From positions 124,001-188,000 of the forward strand of contig NZ_JAKMCR010000003.1 of assembly GCF_022662175.1 (NCBI RefSeq): a DNA stretch of 64,000 bases. Direction: 5' to 3'. The position numbers and the translations under genes are program-made. This DNA is from Aestuariivivens marinum (GTDB taxonomy: Bacteria > Bacteroidota > Bacteroidia > Flavobacteriales > Flavobacteriaceae). Shown here one piece after another: positions 48,447-55,423 of the stretch (the first letter of the stretch is position 1; every line of letters starts with the position of its first letter). The notes under the pieces are model-generated. The model saw nothing but the letters and a program-made list of their open reading frames with translations, ran no database searches and was not told the DNA's origin.

Positions 48447-49607
48447 ATGTTGTTGGATAAGCATGTAGATTATAAAACACTCTTTGCAATTGATACTAAA
48501 ATTGATGCTTTAGTTAAGCAAATAGAGTTACTGGCTTATGTTAATCCCATAAATATTGAAACCGAAAAGATTCGTTTTTTTTCATCAAAGTATTTAACCG
48601 ATCCTGTTTTTAAATATCCTGAAATAAATTTTGACAGGTTTAAATTGCACAGGGAGTTGTTTATACAACCCTTAGAGCAAATTGAAGATACAGCTATTAA
48701 AAATTTATACGAGGATATTATATACAGCTATTCTGGATTAATTCAATGCATTGAAACCATTGGAAATGGTAAAAAATTCTATTATAACTGTCTACATTGT
48801 TTCGGCACGCCTACTGAAACAGATGTGGAAAATGCAAAGTTTATTCTTCATTTTGAAGATGAAGATATAAAAACAGAGCCTTTTGTTCCTAAATATTCTG
48901 CAAAAGAAGCCGAGGTCTTTTTTAGGGACTTTTCTAAACGCTATGACTTTAGTTATGAGGTAAAGCATTCCGATAAGATTTCGGCTATTGCTATGGTTTT
49001 AAATAATGTAAGAACATTAGTGTTAAATAGCAATTATACCTTTTCAGATAACGAAATAGCAGTATTAACCAATCACGAAATAGGGGTACACATGGTTACC
49101 ACTATGAACGGAATATTACATCCGTTAAAAATATTTTCACACGGATTTCCTAATTATGAAGAGACTCAGGAAGGGCTGGCCGTTTTTGCTGAATATATGA
49201 GCAATAATCTTACTGTAAAGCGCTTGAAGGAATTGGCGTACCGGGTAATAGCTGTTGATAGTTTAGCCAAAGGCTATTCTTTTTCAAGAACATTTAGGTT
49301 GTTGCACAATCAATATAATTTGGATAAGGAAAATGCCTTTTATATAACAGTACGTGCTCATCGTGGAGGAGGATTTACTAAGGATTACTTGTATTTAACA
49401 GGACTTAAAAAAATCTATAACTATTACCATGAAGGGAAGGATTTAAGCCTGCTTTTAACGGGAAAGGTGTCTTTGGAATATGTTGATGAAATTCAGTCAT
49501 TAATCGATAAAAAATTAGCAGTGCCTTCAAAACACATTACCGATGCTTATGCCCAAAACAAAAACACCAACAAAACCATAGATTTTATTTTAAGTAGTTT
49601 GAAGTAA
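48447..49607 (+). CDS. DUF1704 / QEGLA-motif metallopeptidase
   Basis: A 386-residue protein of the DUF1704 family, annotated in bacteria as 'flavohemoglobin expression-modulating QEGLA motif protein'. The HExxxH zinc motif is His210-Glu211-Ile-Gly-Val-His215 ('LTNHEIGVHMVTT') and the name-giving motif is Gln241-Glu242-Gly-Leu-Ala245 ('EETQEGLAVFAEY'), whose Glu should be the third ligand. Eukaryotic relatives MATCAP1/2 are tubulin carboxypeptidases that remove a C-terminal residue. No signal peptide is present, so it acts in the cytoplasm. It is the last gene of the unit and converges on a DCC oxidoreductase gene with 10 bases between stops. Confidence 0.88.
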   Translation: MLLDKHVDYKTLFAIDTKIDALVKQIELLAYVNPINIETEKIRFFSSKYLTDPVFKYPEINFDRFKLHRELFIQPLEQIEDTAIKNLYEDIIYSYSGLIQCIETIGNGKKFYYNCLHCFGTPTETDVENAKFILHFEDEDIKTEPFVPKYSAKEAEVFFRDFSKRYDFSYEVKHSDKISAIAMVLNNVRTLVLNSNYTFSDNEIAVLTNHEIGVHMVTTMNGILHPLKIFSHGFPNYEETQEGLAVFAEYMSNNLTVKRLKELAYRVIAVDSLAKGYSFSRTFRLLHNQYNLDKENAFYITVRAHRGGGFTKDYLYLTGLKKIYNYYHEGKDLSLLLTGKVSLEYVDEIQSLIDKKLAVPSKHITDAYAQNKNTNKTIDFILSSLK

Positions 49608-49617
49608 CCAATAAATA

Positions 49618-50037
49618 TCAATCCAAAAACCTACGCTTAAATTCAGGTGTAGGTATCATACAATCTTCTTTTTTTCCAAACCAGTTATAGCGGTTTATGG
49701 CAATATAATCATATATCGAATTGCGAATAACAGGAGGAACAATAAAAAAGATAGCGAGTAGGTTTCTTGGAAAACCTAATCTTGAAGCTATTTTTAGTAC
49801 TGCGGAACTTTTATAACTCAACCTGTTATCAGGAGTGTAAAGTAAAATAGAATCTAATGCTTTAGTGTCTATATTGAAATGTTCAATTATTTGTTGTCCT
49901 GTTTTGCCCTGTAATGGCGCAAATATAAATCGATTTCTTTTATCGTACTTAATAACGAATTGTACAGCACCATTGCATAAGTTACATATCCCATCGAAAA
50001 GGATAAGTTGTTTATGATTCGGTATTTGGGAGATCAT
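49618..50037 (-). CDS. DCC-family thiol-disulfide oxidoreductase (DUF393)
   Basis: A 139-residue thioredoxin-like protein with the family motif Asp15-Gly-Ile-Cys18-Asn-Leu-Cys21 ('LFDGICNLCNGAVQFV'), followed by 'FAPLQGKTGQQI' and a C-terminal 'YDYIAINRYNWFGKKEDCMIP'. DCC proteins are predicted redox or disulfide enzymes; substrates are unknown. Its ATG overlaps the TGA of mutS2 by four bases (50034-50037), so the two are probably translationally coupled. Confidence 0.9.
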   Translation of the reverse strand: MISQIPNHKQLILFDGICNLCNGAVQFVIKYDKRNRFIFAPLQGKTGQQIIEHFNIDTKALDSILLYTPDNRLSYKSSAVLKIASRLGFPRNLLAIFFIVPPVIRNSIYDYIAINRYNWFGKKEDCMIPTPEFKRRFLD

Positions 50038-52205
50038 TTTTTAGTCTCTACTAATTCCAATTGTTCTAAGCTAACATTTGTGGTAAACATACCGTAGTTA
50101 ACAACGGCTTTGTTTTTTTCAATTTTATCTATGCTGCCAACAGCGCGGCCATCTTCCATACGTACACGGTCCCCAATTTTTAAAACAGGTTTTGGCTTTT
50201 CGGCTTCTTTTTGTTTGGCAATTAGTTTTTCTGTTTTTTTCTTTTTCCTTATAACCTCTACTTTCTTTTCAACTTCTTGCTTAACCTTTTTTTCCTTGGC
50301 CTTTTCAACTTGCTTTTGTTTAGCAGATATTTTTTTTCGTTTAGAATTTTCTATTTGAACAACCTTAAATAATTCGGCCATGAGGTCACGTTTACGCTTA
50401 TTTTCAAAATATTTTTCAGCCAAATCATTTACTTTTTGACCTAAATAGATAAGCCGTTGGTTACTGTCGTACAATTCCTGATAGCTCTCTAATTTCTTTT
50501 GAATCTTGGCATTTATTTCCTCCAGTTTGTCGGCTTCGGCACTTTTCTTTTTTTCGTTAAGTTTTAGAGATTGCCCTGTTTTTTCGAGTCGGGATCGTTC
50601 TTTTTGGAGTTTGGCTATGGTAGCATCAAAACGAACTTTGCTACGCTCAATCTTCTTTTTAGCCCGATTAATTAAGCCGTATGGAATGCCGTTTTTTTGA
50701 GCTACTTCAAAAGTAAAGGAGCTACCAGCCTGTCCTACAACTAATTTAAACATGGGTTCTAGTGAGCGTTCGTTAAAGAGCATGTTGGCGTTCACCATGT
50801 GTGGTAATTCTGTAGCCAATATTTTTAGGTTGGAATAATGAGTCGTAATAATTCCAAAAGCTTTTCTATGGTAAAACTCTTCTAAAAAGGTCTCAGCCAA
50901 AGCACCTCCCAATTCAGGATCACTGCCTGTTCCAAACTCATCAATAAGAAAGAGCGTATTGGCATTACACTTTTTTAGAAAATAATTCATTTGCTTTAAG
51001 CGGTAACTGTAAGTGCTTAAATGGTTTTCTATGGATTGGTTGTCGCCAATATCACTCAACACCCTATCAAACAAACAGACCTTACTTCGTTCGTGTACTG
51101 GGATTAGAAGTCCGCTTTGCAACATCACTTGCAGCAGGCCAATAGTTTTAAGGGTAATGCTTTTTCCGCCAGCGTTGGGCCCTGAAATAACAATAATCCG
51201 ACTATTTTCTTTTAGCTCAATGGACTGAGGAAACGTTTCCTTATCCTTTTCTAAATTGTTTAAATAGAGAAGCGGGTGATAGGCATCCCTTAAATACATA
51301 CTCTTTTCTTCTGAAAATTCGGGGAGAATGGCATTTAATGATTTGGCATATTTTGCCTTTGCTGAAATAACGTCAATATCAATTAGAAAGGCTTGGTAGT
51401 CCTGAAGTAAAGGTAAATACGGACGAATGGTATTGGTGAGTTCCTTTAGTATTCTGATAATTTCCTCTTTCTCTTCATATTCTAAGTTGTTAAGTTCCCT
51501 AGAGTGTTGTAAAGTCGCTTCGGGTTCAATGTAAACAATGCTACCGGTTTTACTGTTCCCCATAACACTACCTTTAACTTTGCGACGGTACATGGCTTTT
51601 ACTGCTAATACACGGCAGTTATCGACCACAGATTCTCTAATATCATCTAAATATTCAAGATTATGATAAGCGTTGAGGGCTGTTGCAAAACTTTGGTTTA
51701 TTTTGCCCTTTACCTTGTTGATAGACTGTCTTAAATCGAAAAGTAGGGTGGAGGCGTTGTCTTTTATATCTCCAAAGCGATCTACAATGCTATCTACTTT
51801 TTCAATTAGAATTTTAGTGACCTTTATCTTAGTGGCATATTTGTTTAATGTAGGGTAGTATTCCTTAAATTTATCAAGAAATATTATGATTGAGTTTACG
51901 GTTAAGGAAATGGAAGCAATTTTTTTTAAGCCATGTATATCTAGATAGGTATTCTCTATCTTTAATAGCTTAAGTTCTTTTGAAATAGAATCAAAACCAT
52001 GGTTAGGAATACGGTTGTCGTTGTAGAAAGACGACAGGTATTCATTGGTCAGGTTTAAAGTAACCATGAGTTGCTCCATAGAACGGATTGGTGTAATACA
52101 TTGCGCTTCTTGGTTACCCAACGCGGTAATACATAGTTCGCTTACCTGCTGAAGCACTGCTGGAAATTCTAAATCTTCTAATGTTTTTTTATGAATACCG
52201 TTCAT
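50034..52205 (-). CDS. mutS2: MutS2-type ATPase lacking the Smr domain
   Basis: A 723-residue MutS-family ATPase. It has the MutS core and lever helices (residues ~1-300), then the ATPase with Walker A 'VISGPNAGGKSITLKTIG' (near residue 340), Walker B 'LFLIDEFGTGSDPELGGALAE' and 'ITTHYSNLKILA'. A very Lys/Glu-rich coiled coil follows (~500-660), then a KOW/SH3-like end ('LKIGDRVRMEDGRAVGSIDKIE'). MutS2 normally ends in an Smr nuclease domain (HGxG motif); here the protein stops before it. MutS2 suppresses recombination or rescues collided ribosomes in other bacteria. Start at 52205 fits the family; 52250 is possible. A TAAATTTG box lies upstream. Confidence 0.9.
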   Translation of the reverse strand: MNGIHKKTLEDLEFPAVLQQVSELCITALGNQEAQCITPIRSMEQLMVTLNLTNEYLSSFYNDNRIPNHGFDSISKELKLLKIENTYLDIHGLKKIASISLTVNSIIIFLDKFKEYYPTLNKYATKIKVTKILIEKVDSIVDRFGDIKDNASTLLFDLRQSINKVKGKINQSFATALNAYHNLEYLDDIRESVVDNCRVLAVKAMYRRKVKGSVMGNSKTGSIVYIEPEATLQHSRELNNLEYEEKEEIIRILKELTNTIRPYLPLLQDYQAFLIDIDVISAKAKYAKSLNAILPEFSEEKSMYLRDAYHPLLYLNNLEKDKETFPQSIELKENSRIIVISGPNAGGKSITLKTIGLLQVMLQSGLLIPVHERSKVCLFDRVLSDIGDNQSIENHLSTYSYRLKQMNYFLKKCNANTLFLIDEFGTGSDPELGGALAETFLEEFYHRKAFGIITTHYSNLKILATELPHMVNANMLFNERSLEPMFKLVVGQAGSSFTFEVAQKNGIPYGLINRAKKKIERSKVRFDATIAKLQKERSRLEKTGQSLKLNEKKKSAEADKLEEINAKIQKKLESYQELYDSNQRLIYLGQKVNDLAEKYFENKRKRDLMAELFKVVQIENSKRKKISAKQKQVEKAKEKKVKQEVEKKVEVIRKKKKTEKLIAKQKEAEKPKPVLKIGDRVRMEDGRAVGSIDKIEKNKAVVNYGMFTTNVSLEQLELVETKK

Positions 52206-52247
52206 GTTATTACGCTTCGCTAGTTTTTTGTTCTTCAAAAGGGCAAA

Positions 52248-52255
52248 CAAATTTA
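52248..52255 (-). promoter_or_regulatory. -7 element upstream of mutS2
   Basis: On the minus strand TAAATTTG (52255-52248) fits TAnnTTTG, about 42 bases before the ATG at 52205. A TTG about 23 bases further up is slightly too distant for a perfect -33. Confidence 0.4.
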
Positions 52256-52260
52256 AACAT

Positions 52261-52737
52261 TTAGAGGTTTAATTCTTCCAACTTTAAATTATAATCGTAT
52301 TGCAGGTCTTCGTGTACAGTTGCTACAGTTTTGTTAATTAATGCAATTTGTCTGTTATAGGTATTCATTAATTGTTGGCTTCGATTTATACTGGGACGAA
52401 ATTCTTTTAATTGTTCACAAAAATGAAGCAATAGTTCAATTTCAGTTTCCTTTTTTGGGGAATAACGTATGTATTTTTTTAGATTCCGTAAGATCTTGCG
52501 TATACTTTTTCTAATGTAGAAAAAACTTGCTCTGTTTATTTGTTTAAATTCATCTTCTATGTATTTTTTAATGCTTTTTATGTAAACTTCTTCATCAGTA
52601 GATTCAAACAACAAATAGGTGAGTAACTCTTTATTCTCTTTGTTGAATTTAGTAAGTCTCAAGCAAAGTTTTAGTAGATCTTCACGTGGGATTATGCTCA
52701 ATTCCTTTTTAATTTCCCGAAGTGTTGCTGCTTTCAT
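52261..52737 (-). CDS. Conserved hypothetical protein upstream of mutS2
   Basis: A 158-residue soluble, highly charged, all-helical protein ('REIKKELSIIPREDLLKLCLRLTKFNKENKELLTYLLFE', 'SIRKILRNLKKYIRYSPKKETEIELLLHFCEQL'). Position directly before mutS2 suggests a shared role, but I do not recognise a family. The start codon and first codons lie within a 19-base tandem duplication, so two ATGs occur in the same context. The upstream copy encodes only Met-Lys-Ala-Ala-Ile before a stop; the inner ATG at 52737 opens the gene. Confidence 0.75.
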   Translation of the reverse strand: MKAATLREIKKELSIIPREDLLKLCLRLTKFNKENKELLTYLLFESTDEEVYIKSIKKYIEDEFKQINRASFFYIRKSIRKILRNLKKYIRYSPKKETEIELLLHFCEQLKEFRPSINRSQQLMNTYNRQIALINKTVATVHEDLQYDYNLKLEELNL

Positions 52738-52765
52738 TTTATATTGCTGCTTTCATTTTATATTG
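52725..52765. repeat. Tandem 19-bp duplication over a start codon
   Basis: The unit TTGCTGCTTTCATTTTATA occurs at 52725-52743 and again at 52744-52762, followed by TTG. On the minus strand each copy contains ATGAAAGCAGCA, so the start of the 52261-52737 gene is doubled. Confidence 0.95.
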
Positions 52766-52782
52766 AGTATGAACGATAAATA

Positions 52783-52810
52783 TAAAAAAAACCATCACTT
52801 TTGTGATGGT
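52783..52810 (-). terminator. Terminator of the E1 fusion gene
   Basis: ACCATCAC (52791-52798), four-base loop, GTGATGGT (52803-52810). On the minus strand the stem is followed by a run of T (the A-run at 52784-52790), 26 bases past the stop of the E1 gene. Confidence 0.88.
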
Positions 52811-52836
52811 CAATATGATTTTATAGCACTATTGGT

Positions 52837-55251
52837 TTATCTCAACTTAGGAAAATGGGTTGGATTACTTTCGTGCATCACGTCGTAAACTGCTTCAAAA
52901 ATATCTTCTGCCGAAGGTTTGGAAAAATAATCGCCATCGTTTCCATAGGCTGGTCTATGCGCTTTTGCAGTTAGCGTTTTAGGTTCGCTATCTAAAAATT
53001 GAAATCCGTTTTGAACATTCAATACTTCATTTAAGATATAAGCTGAAGCACCACCAGGAACATCTTCGTCTATAATCATGAGTCGGTTGGTCTTTTCAAG
53101 ACTTTTTACAATATCATGGTTTAAATCGAAGGGCAATAAAGATTGAACATCTATGACCTCTGCATCTATACCAACACTTAGTAAGTCTTTGGCGGTTTCC
53201 ATAACAATGCGAAGGGTAGAACCATAAGAAACCAAGGTGATGTCCTTGCCTTCTTTAACCGTTTCAACGATGCCAATCGGTGTTCTTATTTCGGCTAAGT
53301 TACTTGGCATGCGTTCTTTTAATCGATAACCGTTTAAACATTCAATTATTAGAGCAGGGTCGTCACCTTCTAGAAGGGTGTTATAGAAACCTGCCGCTTT
53401 GGTCATGTTTCTTGGAACTAGAACAAACACCCCACGAATTAAATTTAAAATGCCTCCCATAGGCGATCCCGAGTGCCAAATCCCTTCCAATCTATGACCT
53501 CTAGTACGCACGATTAACGGGGCTTTTTGCATTCCTTTTGTACGGTATTGCAAGGTTGCCAAATCATCGCTTATAATTTGAAGGGCGTATAATACATAGT
53601 CCAAATATTGTATTTCTGCGATGGGGCGTAAGCCTCTTAGTGCCATGCCTATTCCTTGACCTACAATGGTAGCTTCACGAATTCCAGCATCGGCTATGCG
53701 CAGTTCACCATGTTTAGCTTGCAATCCTTCCAAACCTTGGTTAACATCCCCAATATTACCCGTATCTTCACCAAAGATTAAAGCTTCAGGATGGTTTTCA
53801 AAAATAGCATCAAAATTATCTCTAATAATAATTCTACCGTCTACATTTTTTACCTCATCAGCAGTGTAAATGGGTTTAACTTCCTTAACTAAAACAGCAG
53901 AAGTCTTGGCTTCAGAGTATAAGTTTGAGCTAAACTTTGGTTGGGTTTCGTCTAAAACACCATCAATCCAATTAGCCAGATTGTTTTTCTCACTTGAGGT
54001 TTCACCAAGTGTATAGCGGAGTGCCTTTCTGGCAATAGACATGACGTCCTTTCTAGAAGGTTCATGGATTTTGGACAACTCTTCCATTAATTTTGAAATG
54101 AACACACCGTTAGCACTAACTTCAACTAAACTTTTTAGGAGGAAAATAAGATCTTTTTGGTCTTTGCGTATAGGTTCTAAAAAAACTTCCCAAGTCGTTT
54201 TTTTAATTTCCCTTACATCCTTTTTTATACTTCTTTCCAAATCCAGAAGGGCTTCGTTTGTAGCAATACCACTTTCAATAATCCACTCACGCATTTTACT
54301 GTTACAATCATATGCAACTTCCCATTCCAATCGCTCTTTGGTTTTATATCGCTCATGGGAACCAGAAGTAGAATGTCCTTGAGGTTGTGTTAATTCCTGT
54401 ACATGGACAATAACAGGTACGTGTTCTTCTCTAGCAATATTGGCGGCTTCTTGATAGGTTTCAATAAGATTGGGGTAGTCCCATCCCTTTACACGTAAAA
54501 TCTCGTAACCTTTGTTGTTCTTATCGCGTTGAAACCCTTTAAGTATTTCAGAAATATTTTCTTTAGTAGTTTGATATTTTGCAGGAACCGAAATACCATA
54601 TTCATCATCCCAAATACTAATAACCATAGGTACTTGTAATACACCTGCAGCATTGATGGTTTCAAAAAATAAACCTTCACTAGTACTAGCATTACCTATA
54701 GTACCCCAGGCTACTTCTCTGCCCTTATTTGAAAATTTGCTGGCATCAATATCCTTAAGGTTTTTATAGATTTTTGAAGCTTGTGCCAAACCCAATAACC
54801 TAGGCATTTGTCCAGCAGTAGGGGAGATATCGGCACTAGAATTGTATTGTTTGGTTAGGTCTTTCCATTGTCCATTTTCATCCAGACTATGGGTTACAAA
54901 GTGGCCACCCATTTGCCGACCTGCAGACATGGGTTCAAGGTTTAGGTCTGTATTGGCATATAACCCAGCAAAGAAATGCTCTACCGTAAATTCACCAATT
55001 GCCATCATAAAAGTTTGATCTCTGTAATAGCCCGAACGCCAATCTCCCTTCTCAAAGGCCTTGGCCATAGCTAATTGAGGCACTTCCTTTCCATCACCAA
55101 AAATCCCAAACTTTGCCTTACCAGTTAAAACCTCACGACGACCTAATAAACTACATTCTCTACTTCTAAGAGCAACGGCATAATCACTTAAAACTTCAGC
55201 TTTAAAATCATCAAAAGTAATATTGCTTTTTAAATCAGGAATAATGTCCAT
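52837..55251 (-). CDS. Fused alpha/beta 2-oxoacid dehydrogenase E1 component
   Basis: 804 residues, with E1 alpha (~1-440) fused to E1 beta (~465-804), the form found in Bacteroidota for branched-chain or pyruvate dehydrogenase. The alpha part shows 'EVPQLAMAKAFEKGDWRSGYYRDQ', 'AWGTIGNASTSEGLFFETINAAG' (ThDP/Mg loop, GDG replaced by GTIGN) and 'QGHSTSGSHERYK' (phosphorylation-loop-like). The beta part shows 'FGEDTGNIGDVNQGLEGLQ' and 'REATIVGQGIGMALRGLRPIAEIQYLDY'. It decarboxylates a 2-oxoacid on ThDP and acylates the lipoyl E2. E2 and E3 genes are not adjacent. The branched-chain substrate is the more likely one (inference). Confidence 0.9.
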   Translation of the reverse strand: MDIIPDLKSNITFDDFKAEVLSDYAVALRSRECSLLGRREVLTGKAKFGIFGDGKEVPQLAMAKAFEKGDWRSGYYRDQTFMMAIGEFTVEHFFAGLYANTDLNLEPMSAGRQMGGHFVTHSLDENGQWKDLTKQYNSSADISPTAGQMPRLLGLAQASKIYKNLKDIDASKFSNKGREVAWGTIGNASTSEGLFFETINAAGVLQVPMVISIWDDEYGISVPAKYQTTKENISEILKGFQRDKNNKGYEILRVKGWDYPNLIETYQEAANIAREEHVPVIVHVQELTQPQGHSTSGSHERYKTKERLEWEVAYDCNSKMREWIIESGIATNEALLDLERSIKKDVREIKKTTWEVFLEPIRKDQKDLIFLLKSLVEVSANGVFISKLMEELSKIHEPSRKDVMSIARKALRYTLGETSSEKNNLANWIDGVLDETQPKFSSNLYSEAKTSAVLVKEVKPIYTADEVKNVDGRIIIRDNFDAIFENHPEALIFGEDTGNIGDVNQGLEGLQAKHGELRIADAGIREATIVGQGIGMALRGLRPIAEIQYLDYVLYALQIISDDLATLQYRTKGMQKAPLIVRTRGHRLEGIWHSGSPMGGILNLIRGVFVLVPRNMTKAAGFYNTLLEGDDPALIIECLNGYRLKERMPSNLAEIRTPIGIVETVKEGKDITLVSYGSTLRIVMETAKDLLSVGIDAEVIDVQSLLPFDLNHDIVKSLEKTNRLMIIDEDVPGGASAYILNEVLNVQNGFQFLDSEPKTLTAKAHRPAYGNDGDYFSKPSAEDIFEAVYDVMHESNPTHFPKLR

Positions 55252-55423
55252 AGATATTGGTTCTAATGCGTTGCAAATGTAGTTAAAGTTTGTTGTTTTT
55301 GCAATTATTGGACATGCTAAATAATTATCAATATGATAAAAAAATAGAATATTTCACCTTGAAAATTTCAAATTAATAAAAAAATACCATTAAAACAGAT
55401 AATAATTCAATTTTTAAAAGATT

